This document shows positions 44,679 through 62,429 of a stretch of 64,000 bases of DNA, one piece after another (position 1 is the stretch's first letter; each line of letters opens with the position of its first letter). The notes under the pieces were generated by a model. The model saw only the letters and a list, made by a program, of their open reading frames with translations. It had not been told where the DNA came from and searched no databases. The position numbers and the translations under genes are program-made. The DNA comes from Ficedula albicollis (lineage: Eukaryota; Chordata; Aves; Passeriformes; Muscicapidae). The stretch is taken from the NCBI RefSeq assembly GCF_000247815.1, contig NC_021677.1, positions 44,800,864 through 44,864,863 of the forward strand, given 5' to 3'.

Positions 44679-44856
44679 AACAAAGAGTGGGCTTTGATAC
44701 AGTTATTTTTGCGAACACACATGGACACACCATAGAAACAAAGAGTGGGCTTTGATACAGTTATTTTTGCTAACACACATGGACACACTATAGATGAACA
44801 AAGAGTGGGCTTTGATACAGTTATTTTTGCTAACACACATGGACACACTATAGATT
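44679..44856. repeat. Three-copy tandem array, unit 58-60 bp
   Basis: The copies start at 44679, 44737 and 44797 (AACAAAGAGTGGGCTTTGAT...). Copies 2 and 3 look identical through the shared part. Copy 1 differs at about two positions and is 2 bases shorter. The array creates a repetitive minus-strand frame of 77 codons, which is a by-product. Copies 2 and 3 being closest suggests a second, later duplication step. Confidence 0.94.
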
Positions 44857-45293
44857 TCTCTTCTATTTCTTGACACCAAACAACTTCTGTTATATAGGAG
44901 CAAAATCTCTTTCAAATGCAATATACTGAAATGCACTTTGCAAAACTTCCCCCCATAAAAATCCCTAAGGCTTTATTAAGTAGCTTGGTGCTAAACAATG
45001 TTTAAGATTGCAGGAGGAGCTGTGAGAGAGACAAGTCAGCAGCTTCTCTTCTTACTACTCCCTCTGATAATGAGGACTTCTTTTTCTCCCTGTAGCACCA
45101 CATAAAGTGTTAGGCAGAATGTGACTGCTATGAATTACTGTGATGATCCTACGCCAGGATGTCATTGGTGACTTGTGGCAACTTCAATAGCTAGAGGTAC
45201 TTCCAGAAAATCTGTGAAATTAAGACTGCAAATGGAAACTGGGAGTTGTTATTTTTGGGGGGCTGTTGTTTTGTTTGCTTTTCAGTGAGAAGC
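44857..45293. other. Short non-coding spacer before the CR1 fragment
   Basis: No gene, RNA or element was recognised between the three-copy array and the CR1 fragment. Confidence 0.55.
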
Positions 45294-45796
45294 ACCTTGA
45301 GTACTTGTCCAGTTCTGGGCCCCTGAATTCAGGAAGGACATTGAGGTGCTGGAGTGAGTCCAGAGAAGGGTAATGAGGCTGGTGAAGGGTCTGGAGCACA
45401 GTTCTGATGAGGAGCAGCTGAAGGAGCTGGTGTTAAGCCTGGAGAAAAGGAGTCTCAGGAGTGACCTTATCAGTCTCTACAAATACCTGAGAGGAAACTG
45501 TAGCCAGGTGAGGGTCGGTCTGTCCTCCCAGATAATCAGTGACAGGACAAGAGGACACAGCATCCAGCTGCACCAGGGGAGGTTTGTGTTGGATAATAAG
45601 AGGAATTTCTTCACAGAAGGGTGATTGGGCATTGGAATGGACTGCCAGGGAAGTGGTGGGGTCCTGGTCCCTGGAAGTGTTTAAGGAATGACTGGATGTG
45701 GCGCTCAGTGCCATGGTCTACTTGAAATGATGGTGTTTGATCACAGGTTGAACTCAATGATCTCAGAGGTTTTTTCCAACCTAATTGATTCTGTGA
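45294..45796 (+). mobile_element. CR1 LINE 3'-end fragment (~500 bp)
   Basis: This is a long match to the CR1 3' region: CAGTTCTGGGCCCCTGAATT, GGACATTGAGGTGCTGGAGT, CAGAGAAGGGTAATGAGGCT, GGTGAAGGGTCTGGAGCACA, GAGGAGCAGCTGAAGGAGCT, GACAGGACAAGAGGACACAG, CACCAGGGGAGGTTTGTGTT and ATTGGAATGGACTGCCAGGG. It ends CCAACCTAATTGATTCTGTGA, the CR1 terminal signature. The plus-strand frame 45373-45624 (83 codons) is this repeat read through, not a host gene. The element is 5'-truncated and carries substitutions, so it is an inactive relic. It is a different CR1 subfamily variant from the fragment at 27680. Confidence 0.97.
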
Positions 45797-48260
45797 AAAT
45801 TTGGAGTTAGGATCATATTCTCTAGAAGCTGGTAAGTATTGAAAAAGTGTCAAGATATTCACACTGTCAGATGTAAATTCTGGAAATACTTTCTTTACAC
45901 AAATCCTCTCAAATATGCCATATTTTATATTTGATGATTAGGTAGTGAACAGGTATGTACTACAGTCAGAAGGGTAGTTATCTGGAGACAGCACAGAGTT
46001 GAACTTATTAAGCAGGTTAAATTTTGTGTGAGATGACTCCTTTCACTGGAGAGACAAAGTTACTTATCTCAGCCATTTACAAGCCACGTTTTAAATCAAG
46101 AATGAGTAAAGTATATATTCCTTGCCTCTCTAAAAACATAAATCAGGACACTATTAGCTACAAAGAAAAGAATGCAGGAAGAAACTCCACCATCTCATAA
46201 ACTGAATTACTTCATTGCAATCTGTTTATCACTTGTCTCAGGATTTAACTATTTGTGGTCTACTACAGCTTGCTCATAGTTGAAAGAAGACTGAACTGTG
46301 GAGCTAAGTTCTTCCATACAAAATAACAAATTATAGGTAAAACAGACATAACACATTCTATTTACAGAAAGAAAAAGATATTAGCCTGAGTATTTCAAAC
46401 ACAAGAAAAGGATTCAAAAAGTGCAGGCAATATAACAGAAATAGGCACCTAGCTACAGAGTTTCGTGCGTTCTTCCTTTTTCTTGAACATATTGCTGAAT
46501 TTTTTACTAGAAAAGCTCTCTTTTGGATTAATTTACATTTTTTTTCTCAAGACAGACTTTCAAGGAGGCATTTGTTATCACTTCCCTTTTGCTCTTACAG
46601 GTTGCAAGGTGTTCTTACTTTCAATAGAGTGGGATTAGTTTTACTTCACAAATTATGGGACAAAATGGGATATAAAATACCAATTTTTCTTAAATTCTGA
46701 AAGAGTTTCAGCTCTTTGAAACACAACTCACTGATTACACAGGTAGAAAACTTCATTTGGCTTTTGTTACTCTATTTTGTTACTGATGCTGCTGCTAAGT
46801 TTTCCATTTAATTAGTAAGCACAGCTTTTAGATCACCTCCACCTTTCTTCTTTTCAGTGAGGATTATCTATATTCTGTACATTACATTAAAAATCAGATG
46901 CAGACAAAAATGCAAGATGACCCCTCTGAAGTTTCCCTTTAAAAAAGGGTGGAACTGTTTGTAAAGGTTTATTAACTCAAACATTTGCAGGCTGTGGCTG
47001 CATTGCAGGTTGCAGCTGTGTTGCAGGCTATTCACTACACTTAGTATTGAAAAAATCCTTGGCACTATCTATGTTTGCCTTGTGGAATTTTTATGGAGGA
47101 GATGCAATTGACAGACACACCTCCATGTTGAGATAAAACCTCAAGTTAAGTGTCTGGAGAAATTATTGTATGTAACACTATGGAAGTTTAAACTCTCTTT
47201 TGCTAAATAAAAATCCCTGAATTGATACATGTCCATCATCTAAAATAAACTATTGACAAGATCTGACTCTCTGAGGTGATAACTAAACAGTAAATGATAT
47301 AATAATGTTCTTAATTTCTTTCCAAAAGGGAAAGAACCAAACACAATGCATCTGAATTGAAAAATTTCTTGATATAGGAAAGTGGGAAATACTGGAGAGA
47401 AACTTTAGAGGAAACAGAGTCTTCTGACCTGGTCCCAAAAAACTTCAACATAATGAAGAAATAGAATCAGAGGAAATCATACTAGTGTTTATTATTTCAT
47501 TCAACATTTGACAATTACATCCTGACATAGAAAATCTTTAGGAAAAACCATAAAGCTCATTGAGACTTGAACTGTGATCTCAAAATATCTTTCAGGATGG
47601 TTTGTTGTGAAAGAATAATGGTTCCAGACAGGCCAAACATGTCCACTGCTGCAGGCTGCCCAAAACAAGTTCAGAAGGGAAGAGCAAAATTCTGACTTCG
47701 GTTTTGCTTAGCATTATCTGATCACAGCCTACTTTCTTTTAGTTTGCTATGGGGACCGCGGGGGCTGTTGAAATGCTGTTGAAATTAGTAGAGGCTACTT
47801 AGAGGAGGAAAAGCTGTGTAGTGAAAACAATACTTTTGTCTAAGAAGTCTGTGTACTCTGGAGATAGCTGCTGCTCAAGTCTGACTCAGACTGTCACTCC
47901 CAGTTATGAACAGGGGAGAAATGTGTGAAGAATGAGAGCAGGAGCTATATGAAACACCTGCACCTCCAGCCCCATCTCTTGTCTCTGTGAATAGATACAA
48001 ACTCCTGTTCCAAGACATGGAGATGCCCATGTAACAAATTACCAACTATACCTTATGACGGAAGATTGACTCTGATGTCACTTTCCTTACCAGTGGACAA
48101 TTAATGGTGTGTTTTGGTGTAGTGTTTAGCAGGAATTAGAGCATAGCAAGTAAGAAAGAGTCCAAAAAGAAGAAACATTCTGTCACCAGTAACTTATGCA
48201 GCTGTCAGCCAGGAATCTAGGTCTGACTAAACTTAAAGAAAATCTTTGCCCAAAATAGCA
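45797..48260. other. Non-coding DNA, nothing firm recognised
   Basis: No gene or mobile element was recognised. There are imperfect GCAG-rich short repeats at about 46988-47030 and a 12-bp repeat (CTGTTGAAATG) at 47765-47788 beside an isolated CG-rich spot (GGGACCGCGGGGG, 47753-47765). Confidence 0.55.
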
Positions 48261-48412
48261 CAGCAGTTGCATACATTAATAAAGTTGGAATATAGAGCTA
48301 AAAAGCACCAACCTACCAACCAACCAAACAAACAGCAGTTGCATACATTAATAAAGTTGGAATACAGAGCTAAAAAGCACCAACCTACCAATCAACCAAC
48401 CAACCAAACAAA
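48261..48412. repeat. 72-bp direct tandem duplication with CAAC expansion
   Basis: Copy 1 is 48261-48332 and copy 2 is 48333-48412. Both begin CAGCAGTTGCATACATTAAT and end in a (CCAA)n-like stretch. Copy 2 has extra CAAC units and one or two substitutions. The length difference fits replication slippage inside the simple repeat. Confidence 0.93.
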
Positions 48413-49267
48413 AGAAATAGGTAAAATAAAGAGTGAAAATTTTAGTTTCCTAAACAGTTTCATCAAAAATCAAGAGAACACAATGCCTCGGATCTCATGG
48501 ATCTCTCTCAGAACTGATGGACTTACTTCTTAAAAAATATTGTCTTTGGTTTATATCAGGGGAACTGAATCTGAGTTCAAAAGCTTTAAACTGGATATGC
48601 TCTATGATCACCATTTTTGAAGCACAGATTGTAATAAAAAATCAGATCCTTCATCCATCTCTTTCATTTCTTCCATGTACACCAAATTATTATCCATAAC
48701 TTTTAATCCTCCTGTGAATAGCTGAAATAATATTTATGTAAAAAGAAAGGAAATAAATACAAAAAAATGGAGACATTTCTGTGTTCTCCATATTGTATTG
48801 AATATTACATTAAATAAAGAGCTCATCTAAACTCTGATATCTAATCATACAGTAGAAAATTATTCTGCATGCATATAAAATATTGTGAAATTACACTATT
48901 TCCAAGCCATAGCCAGTAACTTAATATTGATGACTAGCTGAATTATTTTACCACCATACAAAAGTTGAATGGTATGGTCTCTTGCAAGGAAGGGGCAAGG
49001 GGAAGGGGGAAAGGTTAAAATCCAGATGCAAGTATTTAGCTTTACATTCATCACTCCAAATTGTAGTGTTCCCAAAATTAATTTGTTTTCAGGACTACAT
49101 TAAGTAACTCATCATCACATTTATATTTTTTAAAATAATTTAACACCCATACAAATTAACTGTTCATGCATCTGGCTGGCATATTGACTTTTATTTTATA
49201 ATTTTCCTTAATTTACAAAATTTCACTAAGGTTCACAATCTAGACAGCAGAGGAAAACTCCAATAGA
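48413..49267. other. AT-rich non-coding DNA
   Basis: No gene or element was recognised. A small purine-rich patch lies at 48987-49016. Confidence 0.55.
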
Positions 49268-49863
49268 AAATTCAGGTAATTTACATATACATTTTCAGTG
49301 ATTCTTTTATAATCTATGAAGGTAGTTATCAGTGAACTGCTAAAGATAATTTCCCCATAATTTTCTTCCTCCTACATCATGCATTATAATTGCTTTCATC
49401 TTCCATACCATGCATGCTGGTGTCTTTCTGCTCCTCCTCCTTCCTGGATGGAGAGTGAGAGAGAAAAGAATATATTAAATCAAGTGTAGACGTAGTTTTC
49501 ATTTTGGTGGTTAAAGATTTTTATTAAAAAAGATAGAAAAGGAAAAAAAAAAAAAGAGTGAACTCGAATTCAGGTAATTTACATATACATTTTCAGTGAT
49601 TCTTTTATAATCTATGAAGGTAGTTATCAGTGAACTGCTAAAGATAATTTCCCCATAATTTTCTTCCTCCTACATCATGCATTATAATTGCTTTCATCTT
49701 CCATACCATGCATGCTGGTGTCTTTCTGCTCCTCCTCCTTCCTGGATGGAGAGTGAGAGAGAAAAGAATATATTAAATCAAGTGTAGACGTAGTTTTCAT
49801 TTTGGTGGTTAAAGATTTTTATTAAAAAAGATAGAAAAGAAAAAAAAAAAGAGAGTGAACTCA
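49268..49863. repeat. 298-bp direct tandem duplication (2 copies)
   Basis: Copy 1 is about 49268-49565 and copy 2 about 49566-49863. Both start at AATTCAGGTAATTTACATAT and end at GAGTGAACTC. The only difference I noticed is in the A-run near the right end (about 49542-49557 against 49840-49854), which shifts the offset from 298 to 297. Near-identity means the duplication is recent or an assembly error. Confidence 0.94.
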
Positions 49864-53553
<3,690 letters not shown>

Positions 53554-55349
53554 TGTGGGCCAGTATAGCACATTTTGATTTGTCAGGAAACATTAACATA
53601 TTCAAAGACAGCGTTAAAGTTAACATTGCCTGATGCTCCTGAGCCTATGGTTTCCATGAGGGAAGGACAAACAAGTTTCCATGTTCCAAGGCTTTTCCTG
53701 AAAACAAAACAATGTTGGGAAGCCAGCCACACAACTTTCTCAAGTTTGGTCATTATTTTCATGGGTGATAAGACACTGAGGCACAGAAGCCACAGCATTT
53801 GAGCATGTCTCAGCTTTCCTGGGTTAAATGGAACAATGTTATATAAAGCAACTTGAAATCACACAGAGATGGATTTCTTTTGAGGGGACAGTATCATTAT
53901 TAGTGAGGTGCCTGGTGTGTAGAAGAAATTTCATCTCAAAGGGCATGAAATAGTTGGAAACAATTTTGTACCTGGACTAATGATACTGTCATGGCTCAGA
54001 CTGTACCCTAAGACTCGTTAGATCTTTGGCTCGGAAAGACAACGGAACAGCAGCAGGTAAGGAGTACACTGCTAGAACATCCACTATTAGCAGCTGTGTT
54101 TTAGGCAGTCCTAACAGCTTCCCTGGAAATGTGGAGTAAGTTGTCAGAGGAAAAGGAATTATGACATAACCCACAATGAAATTAGAATAATTTAAAATAG
54201 AGCTAAACTTGTTTTGGCTTTGCTTTGCTTTACTTTTAGATCAAGAACTGCTAATAATGAATGTTGAGACAATGTAACAAGCTATGAAATATCAATCGTT
54301 AATGACAAAGCAAAAAGTGACGTAAGTGGTTATAGAAAATGAGATCCATCTAAATATATGGAAAGCATTAGTTATATCTACTTTGATATTTCTTGTGTGT
54401 TTCTTGTGTGCTACTATCTCCTACACCAAAAAATACTTTTCAGATAAATTCAGATAAAGTCAGATAATAGTCTTCTTTCTTTAATATAATTAGGATAAAA
54501 TGTTGCCTTCAGTAGCTCTTTATGTGTGAAAAAAACAATGTTCATTTTCCTAGAAAAGTAATATGTTTTGTCTCATTCATTCTCTTGAATTTAATCCAAA
54601 TGCCATGGTAAGAGATGAATGGAAAAAGTCTTTGTAGAACTAAACACACATATAAAAATGTTATATATGTAAACACCTTATGCCTGTATATGTATGTATA
54701 TATATGTGTATGTATATATGTATATATATATATAATTCATATACCTGTATATATATATATGTATATGTTGTCTAATGATATATGAGAATTCTTCTATTGA
54801 GAATGTTAAATTGTAAGGAAATTTTCAGAATTAAATATAAATAAATAAACAGGCAAAAATGAAACTATTTTCTTGACTTTCATAGAACTTCTTATAATGA
54901 AAAAAATGAGATTTAGGACTTATAAGAAATGCAGCATCCAGAAATAACTTCCTTTTTTTTTGTCTTTATTCACTTTCTTTTTTTAACATTAAGTCTTTGC
55001 GAGCAACTATCTTTTACCTGTTTGCACAGTGTTGAGTGCTGTATAAAAGATAAAGCTTTAAACATCTTCTTTTATAACAAGTTTCTACAATCTTCCCTCC
55101 ATATCATTGCTACAGAAATAGACATGATAACGTTATGGAGCACTGTACGTTCTGTCAGCACACTATTATAAAGTGAAAGATTTAGGTTTGGATGGCACTT
55201 TACACAAAGTATATAAAAAGCTAATAATGCCAGGATAGGATATAGAGAAAAAAAAAATCTTTTCTGGTATGCTTTATCCTAGTAACACACACATACTGCT
55301 GTAATTCCTCTTCTTTCATAGATTTAACAAAATATCTGTTTTACCACTC
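53554..55349. other. AT-rich non-coding DNA with small simple repeats
   Basis: There is no gene here. It holds a 10-bp repeat in three copies (CAGATAAATT-like, 54441-54470) and the TATA/TATG microsatellite listed separately. Confidence 0.55.
54679..54772. repeat. (TATA/TATG)n microsatellite
   Basis: Alternating TATATATG/TGTATATA units with one interruption (TTCATATACC near 54736) span about 95 bases. Confidence 0.9.
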
Positions 55350-55435
55350 AAACATTCCAATATCTCTTACTGGGAGGAAAAAAGGAAATGCTAAACATTC
55401 CAATATCTCTTACTGGGAGGAAAAAAGGAGATGCA
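55350..55435. repeat. 43-bp direct tandem duplication (2 copies)
   Basis: Copies start at 55350 and 55393 (AAACATTCCAATATCTCTTA...). They differ at about two positions near the right end. Confidence 0.93.
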
Positions 55436-56002
<567 letters not shown>

Positions 56003-56360
56003 ACCTCCCCAACCCACCTCCCCCACCAAAACACTAAAGAATTTTCTTGCTTCTAAAAACAGAAATTTATGAAGCTGTGTAGTTTTCTCCACACAAATAG
56101 CTAACACTGGCTTTCAATTTAAAAATATGCAGGGTTTAGATTTTTCGATTATGGAGAAGCAAACAGGAGCAAGAATAAAGGTTATGGGTAAGCTTTTTAC
56201 TTCTTTTGTCCAAGCATATGAAAAGTTTACTACATTGCCTACTGTATGACAGACAAATAAGTTTCTGGAAGGTCAGAGGTATAATACACACAATACATGC
56301 ACATAACAGGAACGAAGGTGGAGATAAAAAAGGGAATGAAAACACTGAAATGTATATATA

Positions 56361-56487
56361 ATTCAGGTTTGCTGTCCCAGAAGTTGTGATTCTTCATGTT
56401 GATATCTTCATATGCATGACTATAGAATTCAGGTTTGCTGTCCCAGAAGTTGTGATTCTTCATGTTGATATCTTCATATGCATGACT
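56361..56487. repeat. 66-bp direct tandem duplication (2 copies)
   Basis: Copy 1 is 56361-56426 and copy 2 starts at 56427 (ATTCAGGTTTGCTGTCCCAG...). The copies match base for base until about 56487. A repetitive minus-strand frame across them is a by-product. Confidence 0.94.
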
Positions 56488-58369
56488 GTGCCATATCTCA
56501 TACTCTTCCACATTGTATATGGGTATCATCCTCCCTAAATAGGCATTACCAAAATGAATTCTAATACAACAAAAAAATTCTAACAGATTTTATTTTACAT
56601 ATGTTAAAATAAAATCCTGCCCTAGCTTCCAGTTTAACTACAAACAGGAAGCAATGAGGATGAATGGCTATGAAAAGCAAAATGATGGGTTTTAGTGCAC
56701 TTATTTAACTGTATGAATAAAAGCATAATTGCACACATGTAATGAGGATCCTAGTATAAACTGCATACTACTGTGAAACTCAGATTTTTGCTTCCTATTT
56801 TATTGTGTTCTATATGAACTTCAAAAGATTACTGAGGACATTTTGGTAAGTAATGTTTAGCCATTTGAGTAGAGATGTTCATGTCTGAAGGGTGCATTGG
56901 GACCCTGACATCATTTCATGGCTGTTTTATTAAATGTGGGTGCAAATTACTGAGTTGTACATGCCACTTTCTTGCTGATTGATGTCCTGAAACATTGGTA
57001 AAACACTGTTGCTTTGAAATGTACAGATAACTGGGAGGAGCAGTTAGAATTTCCTGCTTTTGAACACTTATGATTTTTTCAGCAAAGCAATCTCATTTTG
57101 TTTGGACATTCCCCACTTTTCCTGGGGAACAAAAAAAAAACAAACCAAAAACAAAGCAGCTTTGAGCAGATGTAGTTTACCAGGATATGCAGTAGAGGAT
57201 AAGCTTGCCAGCAGCCACATTCTAGGAGGATGCTTTTGGCACGTGCTCTGACACAGATGGCGTTAGCGCAGCAGCACAGCCAGAGCACTGGCTCTGGGTC
57301 TGATCACCTCTCTGCCCGGATCTACGTGGAGGGTTTAGAAGCAACCAAGTGGTTAGAATAAGTTTAGAAATACCAATCTCTCCTGTTGAGCTTCTTCCAA
57401 GTTTATAGCTCGTTCTTCTAACTGCAAATAAACAGACTAGAAGGACAAGGCTAGACCAAATACCTGTTTTCAGTCAAATGGAACCCAGAGAAAGGAAGAA
57501 GAAGCGGACTGAAAAAATTCAACAGCTCTCAGATACAATTACAAAAATCCATTCCCATTTCACTGAAAACATTTGTTTTTTTGTTTTTTTATTTTTTTTT
57601 TTTTTGGAACTGAATTTAAAAAATACAAAATTAAGATAGAAGGATAAGTTTTATTTTGCCTGTAGAGTAAAAAAATGTACATAGGCATTCAAAAGCTGAT
57701 GCAATTTTTGTTCTGTGCTATTTCTATTTATTCACAATAAGCTCATTGGGTGTTCTGGTTTGAGTGGCATTGGGCTTTGCCCTCACAAAAGCATCCATTG
57801 ACTTTGGAATACTACTGTATTTTCAGATGTAAGTATTCTTTTAGGAGTTGAGAGACTTTTCTCCAGGTGTGAATTGATTAGAACAGCTCTCCTGTGGATG
57901 CTTTATTTGCAAAGGCAAATATCTTCTTTCAGAATAATTGTTCTGGTCATGACAAGGCCTTTATAGTGAAATTGTGAGCCAGGCAACTTTTCTCCTTACA
58001 GACAAGGTATAGGTATCATGGAAAGCCTAATCCCTTGTTTATAGGGAAAGTATTAAATTGCATTCTGGAATCTCAGAGAAAACATTTAATTTAATTTAGT
58101 AGATCTTAAGTATTCTGAGTGCATATAAAATCATATACATATGAGTATCTGAGTGTATATCATATCCATAGTTAGCAATGGCCTGGTGAAGTAAGAATAC
58201 TGCCATATTCACAGAATTCTAAATACGTAGTTATATACGTACATACATAGATATATATATAATTTTTTTAGTATTATGTATATACATACAATACCATTTG
58301 CTAAATTGTACTGCCTTTCCCATTTTGCCTCTCCCAAAACTCATCCCTTATTTTTCTTTTATTTAAATA
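56488..58369. other. Non-coding DNA, nothing firm recognised
   Basis: No gene was recognised. A more GC-balanced patch (about 57235-57345) stands out, but its frames are short. A T-rich patch lies at 57570-57606 and a TATA/TACATA patch at about 58230-58295. The segment starting TGTTCTGGTTTGAGTGGC at 57753 could be the beginning of an LTR whose end is the candidate listed next; I could not confirm this. Confidence 0.5.
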
Positions 58370-58490
58370 ATAAAGAATTTTGGGTCCTCTTTATGTCGCA
58401 ATTCCTACCCCATCTTTGGGGTACAGACCCCAAAGATTTTTGCAATAAACCCTAATTAAATCCTAAATTCAGGTCAGGAATTTTCAAGAG
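58370..58490 (+). mobile_element. Candidate LTR 3' end (R-U5-like), low confidence
   Basis: AATAAAGAATTTTGGGTCCT (58370-58389) is followed by a 10-bp inverted repeat. Arm ATCTTTGGGG is at 58412-58421, the loop is TACAGA, and arm CCCCAAAGAT is at 58428-58437. GCAATAAACCCTAATTAAAT follows at 58442-58461. Two polyadenylation-type AATAAA motifs around a small hairpin recall the R-U5 part of some avian retroviral LTRs. No primer-binding site or coding region was identified, and the upstream limit is unknown. Chance AT-rich sequence remains possible. Confidence 0.35.
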
Positions 58491-59796
58491 TACAGGAATT
58501 CCACTTAAGAAACAGACTAAAAGGTCATTCTCATGATGTTACATCAAACCTGTTTCAATCTAATTTCCAAATCTAATTTTTAAAGGAATGTTTTAATTTA
58601 AATTTAATGTAATGATCAGGATAGAAATTAACTGAGTTTTAAAGATTCTAAATTCTAAAAAAAAGTATCCCTAGAATAAAAAAGAGAACCCTTTTTTCTC
58701 TAAGTAAACCTTAACCATACAGACTTGGTAACAATTAACAGTAAAAATATAATCTGAGGAGTTTTCTTACAATTTCTCCTCTTGATTTTACCAATGCCAT
58801 CATCAGAGCAGGACTTATGCAATTTGAACCATTGACTCTGGTAGAAACAATACCTTCCCATACCTTGACTAACACAGTTTGGTAGATTTGTCAGAATTTA
58901 TTTTAGCTAGAGGGAAAAAAATAGAATTTGTAAACAATTTCTTCTGTGATAACCAAATGGGCTCTCTGCAAGGAACTTGGATGACAAAAGCCTCTGTAAC
59001 GAAGGCCAAATATTTCTCCTAGAACAAACAGACAGAAACACAGATTTGAGTGCATTTGTGGTTGTGTCTTTTCAGTGTATCTAAGGGCTCAGTCAAAGCA
59101 AGCTTGTTGGCTTCACAGAAAATAATTGAAAACTAATTTTTAACACAGCCATTTATTGTGTGGGAAAGACATGCAGATGAGGATGAATGGAGAAGGGAAG
59201 GAAGCAGTGCTCCCAGGGAAGTGGAGGACTGTGGCTTTGACTTTGGAAGACAGAGAAGGGTATATACAAATGAGAACACAAGCCATGACAAAGAAAATAG
59301 TTGCCTTTATTCAGCGGCTTTCATTAAATCAAACACTAAGTGGCAATTACCGAGATTCAATAGGTACATTCAGACTTTGACAACCTTCCTCCTCCTCCCA
59401 ACATGGCTTTTATATTTCGTTTGTCTTGAAACACCTGATGGCTTTGTGATGTGAAACAACTATTACTCCAAACTATGTAACACAGTGTGGGACAATCAAG
59501 TGATCCGTGAAAGGCTCTTTTATTTCTAGGTAATTTGAGACGCTTTTATTTATGGCTTGTCTGTGATTGTGTGGGAATGTATATATGAGTGTGTGTGGAA
59601 TTATGTTCAAAGGTTAACCTCTTACATTTTCAGCTCTGTCATGCAATATATGTGCTGTTTTGTTTTGTTTAACATTAAACCAGTTTTCAGTTTTGTTTTA
59701 TTTTTCATCCCAAACATCTACATATGAAATACTAGGCTTTAAATATTTGATGTATGAAACAAAATTTCCTGGAAACAAAACAGGAAATATAATTTT
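58491..59796. other. Non-coding DNA, nothing recognised
   Basis: Two overlapping plus-strand frames at 59156-59454 (74 and 98 codons) have no recognisable motif and the stretch lacks clear splice-bounded exon structure. No element was identified. Confidence 0.5.
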
Positions 59797-59934
59797 GTAT
59801 TTTATGATGGATACAACAAGAACGTTAGCAGGACAAAATATAAATTACTGAATCAAGCCAGGTCCGTATTTTATGATGGATACAACAAGAACGTTAGAAG
59901 GATAAAATATAAATTACTGAATCAAGCCAGGTCA
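59797..59934. repeat. 69-bp direct tandem duplication (2 copies)
   Basis: Copies are 59797-59865 and 59866-59934 (GTATTTTATGATGGATACAA...). They differ at about three positions (59829/59898, 59833/59902 and the last base). Confidence 0.93.

Positions 59935-62429
<2,495 letters not shown>

Noticed and set aside
45373..45624. 83-codon frame that looks protein-like
   Set aside because: It is CR1 LINE 3' sequence read through. The flanking bases continue the same CR1 match to its terminal GATTCTGTGA.
57235..57345. tRNA-like segment near GCGTTAGCGCAGCAGC
   Set aside because: No cloverleaf with A-box, B-box (GGTTCGA-type) and acceptor pairing could be drawn.
59156..59454. Overlapping 74- and 98-codon frames as a possible exon
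   Set aside because: Two different frames of similar length cover the same DNA, and neither shows a domain.
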